A stretch of 64,000 nt of DNA, taken from contig NZ_CP117969.2 of the NCBI RefSeq assembly GCF_028743515.2, positions 2,823,501-2,887,500 on the forward strand, read 5' to 3'. A model generated the notes under the pieces. That model was not told where the DNA came from. It searched no databases and was given only the letters and a program-made list of their open reading frames with translations. This document shows, one piece after another, positions 16,805 to 24,244 of the stretch; position 1 is the first letter of the stretch, and the number at the start of each line of letters is the position of its first letter. The translations under genes and the position numbers were made by a program. The stretch comes from Imtechella halotolerans (GTDB lineage Bacteria > Bacteroidota > Bacteroidia > Flavobacteriales > Flavobacteriaceae).

Positions 16805-18055
16805 ATGAGTAAACACATAGTTATTGTCGGTGGAGGAATTATTGGGCTTAGTACAGCCTATTACCTTCAGAAAGAAGGGTGTCAAGTGACTGTTATTGAT
16901 AAAACAAATATGGATGCTGGAGCGTCATATGTTAATGCGGGATATGTGTCGCCTAGTCATATAATTCCATTAGCAGCTCCAGGAGTGGTTGCGCAAGGAT
17001 TAAAGTGGATGTTTAATTCATCAAGTCCTTTTTATATGAAACCTCGATGGGATATAGATTTTTTTAAATGGTTGTGGTTTTTTCAAAAATCTGCTAATCC
17101 AAATAAAGTAAAGTATGCTATTCCCATAATTAAGGATATTACTTTATTTAGTAGAGAATTATATCAAGATATATACAATTCTGGAGATTTAGGGGTATTT
17201 CAATGGGAGCGAAAAGGAATTTTGATGATGTATAAAACGGATGTAGCGGGAGAAGAGGAAATTCATACCTCAAAGCTTGCAAAAGGAGAAGGCCTTGAAG
17301 TAAATGAATTAAATCTGCAACAATTAAAAAAGATTGAGCCTAAGGTAGCTGATTCCGTTAAAGGAGCTGTTCATTATGAATGTGATGTACACACTACGCC
17401 AAATGAATTCATGGAAAAATTAAAGGCATATTTAATTAAAAATGGAGTAATAATTCACATCAATGAAGAGGTGGTTGATTTTGAAATTGGCATGGATTCA
17501 ATTTCTCAAATAATAACAACAAAAGGTACTTACTATCCAGATGAAGTAGTTTTAACTGCTGGGGCATGGAGCTCTGAAATTGTAAAGAAACTTAGGCTAC
17601 GGTTATCTATGCAGGCAGGTAAAGGATATCGTATAAATGTTCCAAGTCCAACAGGTATTAATTATCCAGCAATTTTACTAGAAAAAAGAGTAGCAATTAC
17701 TCCAATGAATACATTTACTCGTTTTGCGGGAACTATGGAGTTGTCAGGGATTAATCATAAAATTCACAAAGAACGTGTGGATGCAATAGCAACAGCTTCA
17801 GAGTCCTATTATGATAATTTACATATACCACAAGCAGCTAAGGATGATGCACAATGTGGTTTGAGGCCTGTTTCACCTGATGGTTTACCCTATATTGGAA
17901 AGGTAGCCCCGTACCATAATTTGTATATTGGTGCTGGTCATGCAATGATGGGGTGGAGCATGGGACCAGGCACAGGAAAACTTATTTCGCAGTTAATTTG
18001 TAAGCAACCTTTAGCAATGAATATGGAAGGATTTAACCCCAATAGAAAATTTTAA
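16805..18055 (+). CDS. FAD-dependent D-amino acid (D-hydroxyproline) dehydrogenase, DadA-like
   Basis: 416 residues. An N-terminal Rossmann dinucleotide motif (IVIVGGGIIGLSTAYYL) is followed by YVNAGYVSPSHIIPLAAPG and, near the end, GLRPVSPDGLPYIG and YIGAGHAMMGWSMGPGTG, which are typical of the DadA/DAO family. In this operon it should oxidise cis-4-hydroxy-D-proline to 1-pyrroline-4-hydroxy-2-carboxylate, passing electrons to the membrane or another acceptor. It is a single-subunit form, unlike the multi-subunit enzymes of some Proteobacteria. Last gene of the operon; no hydroxyproline transporter is encoded nearby. Confidence 0.88.
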   Translation: MSKHIVIVGGGIIGLSTAYYLQKEGCQVTVIDKTNMDAGASYVNAGYVSPSHIIPLAAPGVVAQGLKWMFNSSSPFYMKPRWDIDFFKWLWFFQKSANPNKVKYAIPIIKDITLFSRELYQDIYNSGDLGVFQWERKGILMMYKTDVAGEEEIHTSKLAKGEGLEVNELNLQQLKKIEPKVADSVKGAVHYECDVHTTPNEFMEKLKAYLIKNGVIIHINEEVVDFEIGMDSISQIITTKGTYYPDEVVLTAGAWSSEIVKKLRLRLSMQAGKGYRINVPSPTGINYPAILLEKRVAITPMNTFTRFAGTMELSGINHKIHKERVDAIATASESYYDNLHIPQAAKDDAQCGLRPVSPDGLPYIGKVAPYHNLYIGAGHAMMGWSMGPGTGKLISQLICKQPLAMNMEGFNPNRKF

Positions 18056-18060
18056 TATTA

Positions 18061-18094
18061 TATCTTAAACTATTAAGATAATTGCATATCTTTG
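18061..18094 (+). promoter_or_regulatory. Promoter region with palindrome, upstream of the duplicated secreted protein
   Basis: TATCTTTG at 18087-18094 is a full -7 match. A perfect 8-bp inverted repeat, TATCTTAA-N4-TTAAGATA (18061-18080), covers the place where the -33 box would be. It could be a repressor or activator site, or a weak hairpin ending the upstream operon. Expected leader about 115 nt. Confidence 0.4.
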
Positions 18095-18217
18095 TAAGAT
18101 ACTCGAATACAGTTATTTGCACAGCTCCTTTTTTTATTTGTCGGGATTACATTTGCTCCAAATTTTTTAGTCGCGTTTCTATTACTAACACAAATACTAA
18201 CTAAATCATTTGGAACT

Positions 18218-19042
18218 ATGGAAGTAAAAATCCCCCGGCTAATGATAGCCATCGTTATTTCAGTTTTCATGACCCTTGAAGTTTTTGGTCAAGAGATGTA
18301 CCAGCCTGTGTATATTTCAGTGCAAAAAATGCATTGGAATATGGATAAAAAGGATTTTAAAATGGAAGATTGGGTTGCTATGGAGAAAGAATTTCTCGAT
18401 AAAGTGATCCAAAAAAATGATCTTATTATTGCATCAAATGTTTTACTTCATAGTATGACCCCTGACAATACAGAACTACTTTATGTAACAGTATATAACT
18501 CATGGGATGCTATTGAAAAGGCAGCAGATAAGAATGGAGAATTAATTAGGGCAGCTTGGCCTGATGTAGAGAAAAGAAGAGCTTTTTTCACTAATAGACG
18601 GTCCTATTATGACAGATCGCATTCTGATGAGATTTTTATGTCTTATCCTGGAGCAAAATCCTTGAAAAAGGAAGACGGAAAGCGATATTACTTTTATGTT
18701 CGTAAAAATTATATGGCCTTTCCTGAAGGAGGTAGTGCTGATGAATTTGACTCCCTTAGTAAAGAGTATATTGAAAATGTTTTCCATAAAAATAATCTAA
18801 TTAAGGCCTATTATCCTCATGTTCACTTATATGGAACTAATAGTAGAGATTTTATTGAGGTCTTTGTGGTAGAGTCAATGGCTGATTTAGAGAAAATGTT
18901 TGAATCTAATGACAAACTTTACAAGGAGCATTGGCCTGATGAAGCTAAAAGAAAGGACATGGAAGCTAAAATGGAAAAATATTTTCTTCCTAATCACTCT
19001 GATTATTTATACAGGTTGGTTCCCGAATTATCTAAAGGTTAG
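18218..19042 (+). CDS. Secreted protein with two tandem copies of an unknown domain
   Basis: 274 residues. Residues 8-25 form a signal peptide (a hydrophobic run ending in EVFGQ). The rest is an internal duplication: about 28-145 and 155-270 align at a constant 125-residue offset. EKEFLDKVIQKNDLIIA (56-72) matches SKEYIENVFHKNNLIKA (181-197), and the AAWPDVEKRR region (112 on) matches EHWPDEAKRK (237 on), each followed by a segment ending in HSD. I do not recognise the family; the alternating strand/helix pattern could be a fused pair of dimeric alpha/beta-barrel (ferredoxin-like) domains. It is likely periplasmic or exported. It follows the hydroxyproline operon but has its own promoter. Confidence 0.8.
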   Translation: MEVKIPRLMIAIVISVFMTLEVFGQEMYQPVYISVQKMHWNMDKKDFKMEDWVAMEKEFLDKVIQKNDLIIASNVLLHSMTPDNTELLYVTVYNSWDAIEKAADKNGELIRAAWPDVEKRRAFFTNRRSYYDRSHSDEIFMSYPGAKSLKKEDGKRYYFYVRKNYMAFPEGGSADEFDSLSKEYIENVFHKNNLIKAYYPHVHLYGTNSRDFIEVFVVESMADLEKMFESNDKLYKEHWPDEAKRKDMEAKMEKYFLPNHSDYLYRLVPELSKG

Positions 19043-19100
19043 TTTTAAAAGGACTGTTGAGTCAGTTCTTGGATTTCTTTCTGATGAAGAATATTTGACG

Positions 19101-19108
19101 TACTTTTG
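19101..19108 (+). promoter_or_regulatory. Probable -7 element for the phnA-like gene
   Basis: TACTTTTG, a full TAnnTTTG match. Expected start near 19115, about 15 nt before the ATG at 19131. No good TTG box at normal spacing. Confidence 0.4.
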
Positions 19109-19130
19109 ACATCAACTTATTTACATTGAA

Positions 19131-19703
19131 ATGTCTGTACTAAATAGCTTGCAAGAAAGAAGTAAAGATACCTGCGAATTATGTGGGGCAACGGAAAACC
19201 TTATGGTATACACAGTTCCTCCTGCGTTACATGAAAGTGTCGATAACAGTTTAATGGCATGTGCAACTTGTGTACATCAAATTAATAATCCTGATGCTAC
19301 CGAGGTTAACCATTGGAGATGTCTAAATGATAGTATGTGGAGTGAAGCTCAGAGTGTTAAAATTGTAGCTTGGCGAATGCTTACTCGTTTACGGTCTGAA
19401 GGTTGGCCACAAGATTTATTAGATATGATGTATCTCGATGATGAAATGTTGTCATTGGCACGTGCTACTGGAGAAGGAGAAGAAGCTGCTCCGAAGCATC
19501 TAGATAGTAATGGAGCAGAATTAACTGCTGGAGATAGTGTTGTTTTAATTAAGGATCTGGATGTTAAAGGAAGTAGTCTTACAGCAAAGCGGGGTACAAC
19601 AGTACGTAACATCCGATTGGATCATACGAATCAAGAGTATATTGAGGGTAAGGTAGATGGTCAACACATTGTAATCCTTACTAAATACGTTAAGAAGGCC
19701 TAA
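19131..19703 (+). CDS. PhnA domain protein
   Basis: 190 residues. An N-terminal zinc-ribbon-like part has CELCG (Cys18, Cys21) and a second pair, CATCV. The C-terminal ~70 residues (DSNGAELTAGDSVVLIKDLDVKG..., ending in HIVILTKYVKKA) form the PhnA SH3-like domain. Despite the old name (alkylphosphonate utilisation), PhnA proteins are not part of the C-P lyase, and their role is unclear. The gene ends at a strong bidirectional terminator. Confidence 0.88.
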   Translation: MSVLNSLQERSKDTCELCGATENLMVYTVPPALHESVDNSLMACATCVHQINNPDATEVNHWRCLNDSMWSEAQSVKIVAWRMLTRLRSEGWPQDLLDMMYLDDEMLSLARATGEGEEAAPKHLDSNGAELTAGDSVVLIKDLDVKGSSLTAKRGTTVRNIRLDHTNQEYIEGKVDGQHIVILTKYVKKA

Positions 19704-19714
19704 AAATTATAATT

Positions 19715-19751
19715 CTAAAATAAAGCATGCGTAACGCATGCTTTATTTTAG
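19715..19751. terminator. Bidirectional terminator between convergent genes
   Basis: A 17-bp perfect stem (19715-19731 with 19735-19751), 3-nt loop, and A/T-rich ends that give a T-run on both strands. It serves the PhnA gene and the convergent DUF4407 gene, whose stop codon lies inside the right arm. Confidence 0.9.
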
Positions 19752-20857
19752 TTTTCTGATATGGTTTTTCGTTGTTGGTTATAGAAAGCATCAGCTTGAA
19801 TTTGAAGTAATTCTCTAGCTTTTTTGCGTTTGTAATTGTATAATTCTTCTTCTTGGGTTATATCTTCGTATATTTTATCATTAATAATTGCATCTGTGGC
19901 ACTTAGTATATTTCGCTGTGTCGCTTTTTGAGCTGTCCAAGAGATTACGGATTCCTCTTCATCTTGTACTCGTATATCGTAGATTCCTTTTGGAGAAAGT
20001 AATTTTGCAATAATGGGTGCTGTTTCAATTGCTAGGAATAGTAAAAAGATGAAGAAAGAGGGAAGCCATGGTAATTTGTCTAATGCATTAATTCTTGCCA
20101 TGAGTCCATCAAAATTATCAATGATTGGTTGGGTTTCATTTACTTTAATTTGGTAGGCCTTATGTAAAGCTGCTAATTCTTCTTCTTTTTCTATTATTTT
20201 TATGTTATTTGAAGTCCTTAGTTCTTGTAACTCGGCTAACATGGTATCATGCTTTTGCCTTTTTTCTTGATATACTGGACCTTTTCCTAATTTTAAAGTT
20301 CCACTTGTCCCTTCTGCTTCTTCAATAAATGTTTGGTACAAACTTTCAACTTGTTGCTCTTTCAAGGCCACCTCATTTTTTAGATGCGCTATTTCTAAAG
20401 TTCTCCTTTCAATTTCGGGTGCAAATTGTTTTGCTAGTAAGTCTTTGTTAGCTAATGTTAGATTATTTTTCTCCTCTAAAAGTACTCTGTTTACTTCCTT
20501 TTCGAAAATCTTTAACTCAAGAGGCTTAGAGATAACTATAGCGATTAATATAGCCAATAGAAATCTAGGAATTGCTTGCAGTAATTCAGAATAAAAGTGA
20601 TCTCTTTTTTTAATGGTAGAAACAATAAATCTATCCAGATTAAATATTAGTAAACCCCATATAATTCCAAAAAATATAGCATAGTATAAATTGTTAAATA
20701 TTGTAAATAAGGCGTACGTGGCTGCAATAAATGCCATAACTGCAGTAAAAAATACAGTACCTCCTATACCTGCTTGCTTTATTTGTTCAGATTTGGGACA
20801 TTGATTTAAAATATCTGTATCCGCCCCAGAGCACATCCAGAAAAAACGCTGTAACAT
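19748..20857 (-). CDS. DUF4407 membrane protein with coiled coil
   Basis: 369 residues. Two or three membrane helices in the first ~110 residues (GGTVFFTAVMAFIAATYALF and the IFNLDRFIVS region) are followed by a Glu/Lys-rich coiled coil from about 125 to 240, and a further hydrophobic helix near 265-285 (LPSFFIFLLFLAIETAPI). The start MLQRFFWMCSGADTDIL and the NLDRF motif identify DUF4407. The function is unknown to me. Single gene, with a terminator at its 3' end. Confidence 0.85.
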   Translation of the reverse strand: MLQRFFWMCSGADTDILNQCPKSEQIKQAGIGGTVFFTAVMAFIAATYALFTIFNNLYYAIFFGIIWGLLIFNLDRFIVSTIKKRDHFYSELLQAIPRFLLAILIAIVISKPLELKIFEKEVNRVLLEEKNNLTLANKDLLAKQFAPEIERRTLEIAHLKNEVALKEQQVESLYQTFIEEAEGTSGTLKLGKGPVYQEKRQKHDTMLAELQELRTSNNIKIIEKEEELAALHKAYQIKVNETQPIIDNFDGLMARINALDKLPWLPSFFIFLLFLAIETAPIIAKLLSPKGIYDIRVQDEEESVISWTAQKATQRNILSATDAIINDKIYEDITQEEELYNYKRKKARELLQIQADAFYNQQRKTISEN

Positions 20858-20959
20858 TTGAATTGGTTTTGAGATTGATGATGTCTATATAACGCTTTTT
20901 TTATCAGAATGTTACAGCTTTTATTAGTTTACTTTTTAAAATTGTTGTTTTAATTAAAT

Positions 20960-22315
20960 TTAACAACCTATTTTATCAGGAAAATCCGAAGGGAATTGAA
21001 TGACAGTTGGAATTGGTAAGCCTTCATTTGTGACAGGATTTCCATAAGTATCGTAATACTGTGTTAAGTTGTTTTTGGTGATGTAAAAAAATGTTTTTCC
21101 ATTTATGACATGGGTTCCTCTTTTTTCTGTGTCCGTTTTTTGAGTCTCGTTTTTGGATTCCATTCCAATGGATTTCTTATAAGTAATAATATCAATCTTT
21201 GTGGCTCCATGATCTCTTAGCATTGTTTTAATATCTGCCAGGTGTTTCATTGCCGTTTCTGGATTCACAGTAATTTGCGTAGTAAATGACTCTTTTAATT
21301 TCCGCAGTTTAATTACTTTTTGAAACTCCTCAATGGAATATTTTGTATTATTATTTTGTATCATGCCTTCCGCACTAATGCTGATACTCAAGTCGTAATT
21401 GCTTTGAGTTTTAATGTAGTCATGCTTTTTTAGTTGACTTTTGGTATAAGCTTGTGCTTCTACTTTATAACTAAGTGAATATACAAGTAAAGCGAATAGA
21501 GGTAAAAGTGGTAGGACTTTACTCCATTTGGTAAACGTCGAGGTTCTTTTTTTCATAATTTTTATTCTTTTTAAAATAGATGATTCATTAAGACTACTTG
21601 TTAAGGGGATACTTCGTATTGATGAGAATGATAATAGTAGGTTTTGATAAAGTAATAAAGGTGTATTCCTTAATACGGCTGAGTCTGCAATAAATTCATG
21701 TGTTAATTTTAGTGCTTTTTTTGTAAGATATAGTCCAGGATGGAACCATAGAAAAATAAGAAGAATTTCTATAAAAAGAATATCCCAACTATGTTTTTCC
21801 TTTACATGAGTTCGTTCATGAATGAAAACTGCTTCATGGAAAGTTCCTGATTCAAATTGGTTTTTAGAGACAAAAATGTAATTTAAAAAAGAGAAAGGAA
21901 TTGTTTTTTCAGGCATTAATATTAAAGTTTCTCCTTGGTATGTAATTTGTGTATTGTCTTTGATTTTTCTGTATATAGATTGTAAGTTCCGAATGAACCT
22001 TATAAAGACAATTGAAGTTATGAGTAGATAAATAATCATTAAATAAAGTTCCCAATTGAAGTTTTCCGTTTGGATACTGGTTCCTTTTGTTAATGTGTTT
22101 GGTATTGTTTGGGATACTGATGACAGAGCTATTTCTTGAATTTTAGATACTTTGGTGATTTCTATTGGGATTATTGGAATTATAAACGAAACAACAATGG
22201 AGGCCAATAGATATATTCGGTTAAAGCGGTGCATAGCTTCATGTTGAAGGATGTATTTATGGAATACAGTTAATACTAGTAAACAGATGATTGATTTTAA
22301 TAAAAATATGGCCAT
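20960..22315 (-). CDS. M56 family metallopeptidase, BlaR1/MecR1-like sensor
   Basis: 451 residues. Several membrane helices lie in the first ~290 residues. A cytoplasmic zinc-metalloprotease motif HERTH (His166, Glu167, His170) fits the M56 HExxH signature, and a further helix near 265-285 precedes a C-terminal extracytoplasmic domain of ~165 residues. In BlaR1/MecR1 systems such a sensor cleaves or inactivates its BlaI-type repressor. There is no penicillin-binding sensor domain, so the signal need not be a beta-lactam. Its ATG shares a base with the blaI stop (TAATG), showing translational coupling. Confidence 0.88.
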   Translation of the reverse strand: MAIFLLKSIICLLVLTVFHKYILQHEAMHRFNRIYLLASIVVSFIIPIIPIEITKVSKIQEIALSSVSQTIPNTLTKGTSIQTENFNWELYLMIIYLLITSIVFIRFIRNLQSIYRKIKDNTQITYQGETLILMPEKTIPFSFLNYIFVSKNQFESGTFHEAVFIHERTHVKEKHSWDILFIEILLIFLWFHPGLYLTKKALKLTHEFIADSAVLRNTPLLLYQNLLLSFSSIRSIPLTSSLNESSILKRIKIMKKRTSTFTKWSKVLPLLPLFALLVYSLSYKVEAQAYTKSQLKKHDYIKTQSNYDLSISISAEGMIQNNNTKYSIEEFQKVIKLRKLKESFTTQITVNPETAMKHLADIKTMLRDHGATKIDIITYKKSIGMESKNETQKTDTEKRGTHVINGKTFFYITKNNLTQYYDTYGNPVTNEGLPIPTVIQFPSDFPDKIGC

Positions 22316-22683
22316 TATTTCCTATGATTTAATTGTGCATCTATTACTTCTCTAATCGATTCTAATTCTCTTTCTGATAGTTGAGTTTCTTCCGTGAAAA
22401 AGGAGGCGAACTGTGCCGGTGAATTATTGAAAAAGTTTTTGATTAATCCTTTTATGTGCGACCCAAAATATGACTCTTTACTTATCAGGGGGTAATATTC
22501 ACGCGCCTTTCCATGTGTTTTGTAGGTAATTATATGTTTCTCTTGCATCCGTTTTAATAGTGTAGCTATAGTTGTTAGTGCAGGTTTGGGATCAGGATAG
22601 GCATCTAATAAATCTTTCATGTAGGCCTTTTTTCGTTCCCAGATATAATTCATCAATTCTTCTTCGGCTCGTGATAATTTCAT
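22315..22683 (-). CDS. BlaI/MecI/CopY family repressor
   Basis: 122 residues, the usual length. The N-terminal winged helix (LSRAEEELMNYIWERKKAYMKDLLDAYPDPKPALTT) is followed by the dimerisation tail. The start MKLSRAEEELM is characteristic. It pairs with the M56 sensor encoded next. Two BlaI-type palindromes in its promoter suggest autoregulation. No beta-lactamase gene is adjacent, so the wider target set is unknown. Confidence 0.9.
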   Translation of the reverse strand: MKLSRAEEELMNYIWERKKAYMKDLLDAYPDPKPALTTIATLLKRMQEKHIITYKTHGKAREYYPLISKESYFGSHIKGLIKNFFNNSPAQFASFFTEETQLSERELESIREVIDAQLNHRK

Positions 22684-22703
22684 TTTTATCTTGGTTTTTA
22701 TTT

Positions 22704-22719
22704 TTCTACAAATGTAGAA
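22704..22719. promoter_or_regulatory. BlaI-type operator 1 (TTCTACA-AA-TGTAGAA)
   Basis: Perfect 7-bp half-sites around a 2-bp centre, resembling the TACA-N2-TGTA core of BlaI/MecI operators. On the minus strand it contains TACATTTG, itself a full -7 match, so binding would block transcription directly. Confidence 0.65.
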
Positions 22720-22729
22720 TAAATTTTTT

Positions 22730-22747
22730 ATTCTACAAATATAGAAT
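22730..22747. promoter_or_regulatory. BlaI-type operator 2 over the blaI -7 element
   Basis: ATTCTACA-AA-TATAGAAT, 8-bp half-sites with one mismatch. On the minus strand the -7 element TATATTTG (22743-22736) is embedded in it. Its centre is 27 bp from that of operator 1. Confidence 0.65.
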
Positions 22748-22787
22748 AAAGTCTTATCTCGTAAATTGTTGAAATTATGCTTAATAT

Positions 22788-22801
22788 GTAACTATAGTTA
22801 C
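22788..22801. promoter_or_regulatory. Predicted Crp/Fnr-family operator before the SQR-like gene
   Basis: GTAAC-TATA-GTTAC, extending to a perfect 16-bp palindrome with the flanking T and A (22787-22802). It matches the site before the TauE gene (764-777) in both half-sites and spacer length. Its centre (22794.5) is 33 bp from the centre of the near-consensus -7 element TAATTTTA at 22824-22831, the same offset as at the TauE gene. Confidence 0.6.
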
Positions 22802-22823
22802 AGAAAAGGATGTTTTTATCTTA

Positions 22824-22831
22824 TAATTTTA
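22824..22831 (+). promoter_or_regulatory. Candidate -7 element of the SQR-like gene
   Basis: TAATTTTA matches TAnnTTTG at all fixed positions except the last. It was chosen because its position relative to the upstream palindrome is identical to that at the TauE promoter. Expected start near 22836, leader about 28 nt. Confidence 0.4.
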
Positions 22832-22864
22832 TAATGAGTATTTAACATCTAAATAGTATTAATT

Positions 22865-24067
22865 ATGATAACTACGGTAGTAATTGGTGGTAGTTTCGCT
22901 GGGATGACCGCCGCACTAGAAATAAAACGTAAAGGAAAGGAATTACACAAGGTAATACTTATCGATAAGTCACCCGTTTTTCTGTTTATTCCATCCCTAA
23001 TATGGGTTCCACTTGGACGAAGAGAGATTAAAGATATTTCATTTAAGAAAGATGCTATTTTAAAAAAGAAAGGTGTTGATTTTGTCCTTGCAGAAGCCTT
23101 ACATGTAGACCCTCAATCTCAAATAGTTTATACTGATAAAGGAGAGTTTACCTATGATAATTTAGTTATTGCTACTGGCCCTAAAGTTAAATATGATGTC
23201 GCGCCTGGAGTAGAGGAATATACTCATTACATTGGTAATCCTAATGGGGCTATGAAAACGCGTAAAGCATTGGAAGAGTTTAAAAGGAGTCCAGGGCCCA
23301 TTGTTATTGGAGCAACACAAAATGCTGGATGTATGGGAGCCGCTTATGAATTTTTATTTAACATAGAAAAATGGCTCCGGGAGCAGAAAATACGCAAGAA
23401 GGTTGATCTTTATTGGATAACCCCTGAAGATTATTTGGGTCATTTTGGAATAGATGGAATGCCGATGGGAGAAGCTATGTTGAAATCATTTATGAAAATG
23501 TTTAATATTCATTACCGCACTCAGGTTGGGGTAGAAGAGGCCCGTGAAGACGGAGTAGTACTTTCTAGTGGGGAAGTTATTCCTTCTAAGTTTACAATGC
23601 TCATGCCTCCATTTATAGGTGTTGATTTTGTGACAAATTCACCAGATCTACGTCCAACACCAACTGGTTATGTACCTGTAGGAGATGATTATCGACATAT
23701 AGATTATTCTAATATATGGGCAGCCGGAATAGCTGTAAATGTGCCTTTGCCATTTACCCCTGGAAAGGTTCCTTTTAGTAGTCCTAAAACAGGATATCCT
23801 TCAGACGAGACTGGGAAAATTGTAGCAGAAAACATAATACGTGTGGCTAAAGGCGAAGCAAAATTAAAAAAGAAAGCATGGGGTCGAATTCCAGGTCTCT
23901 GCGTTATGGATGCAGGTAAAAAGGAGGTTTTATTATTGTCTACTAGTTTGTTTAGGCCTCGGACTTTTGCCATCATGTTACCCAATATATTTTATGACAT
24001 TAATAAGGTATTATTAGAAAAATACTTTTTGTGGAAGACCAAACGCGGGCTGTCCTATTTGCCATAA
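22865..24067 (+). CDS. Sulfide:quinone oxidoreductase-like FAD flavoprotein
   Basis: 400 residues. N-terminal FAD-binding Rossmann motif VVIGGSFAGMTAALE (about 5-19). Two cysteines sit at SQR-like positions: Cys155 in QNAGCMGAAYEF and Cys345 in IPGLCVMDAG, the pair that in SQR and flavocytochrome c sulfide dehydrogenase forms the redox disulfide or persulfide next to FAD. YDNLVIATG and NIWAAGIAV are further flavoprotein motifs. The enzyme probably oxidises sulfide, passing electrons to quinone at the inner membrane. The upstream palindrome shared with the TauE gene supports a sulfur role. A non-SQR NADH dehydrogenase-like function cannot be excluded. Confidence 0.82.
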   Translation: MITTVVIGGSFAGMTAALEIKRKGKELHKVILIDKSPVFLFIPSLIWVPLGRREIKDISFKKDAILKKKGVDFVLAEALHVDPQSQIVYTDKGEFTYDNLVIATGPKVKYDVAPGVEEYTHYIGNPNGAMKTRKALEEFKRSPGPIVIGATQNAGCMGAAYEFLFNIEKWLREQKIRKKVDLYWITPEDYLGHFGIDGMPMGEAMLKSFMKMFNIHYRTQVGVEEAREDGVVLSSGEVIPSKFTMLMPPFIGVDFVTNSPDLRPTPTGYVPVGDDYRHIDYSNIWAAGIAVNVPLPFTPGKVPFSSPKTGYPSDETGKIVAENIIRVAKGEAKLKKKAWGRIPGLCVMDAGKKEVLLLSTSLFRPRTFAIMLPNIFYDINKVLLEKYFLWKTKRGLSYLP

Positions 24068-24216
24068 AAATACAATCATATGCTACTTGTGTAACAAAAG
24101 TTGCTGTATTGATGAACTCAAGGCAGTAATTTTACACCATAAAACCAAAAAAGGGAGTGTAAGCTCCCAATGTAAGTAGTTTTTTCATAATCAATGGTTT
24201 TTAGATGGTTAGTAAG

Positions 24217-24244
24217 CAAAAGTCGGCTCTAAGGCCGACTTTTG
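24217..24244. terminator. Bidirectional terminator between SQR-like gene and M20 dipeptidase
   Basis: An 11-bp perfect stem (24217-24227 with 24234-24244), 6-nt loop, ending exactly at the M20 stop codon. It has T-rich flanks on either strand. A weaker GGGAG/CTCCC hairpin precedes it near 24153-24168. Confidence 0.8.
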
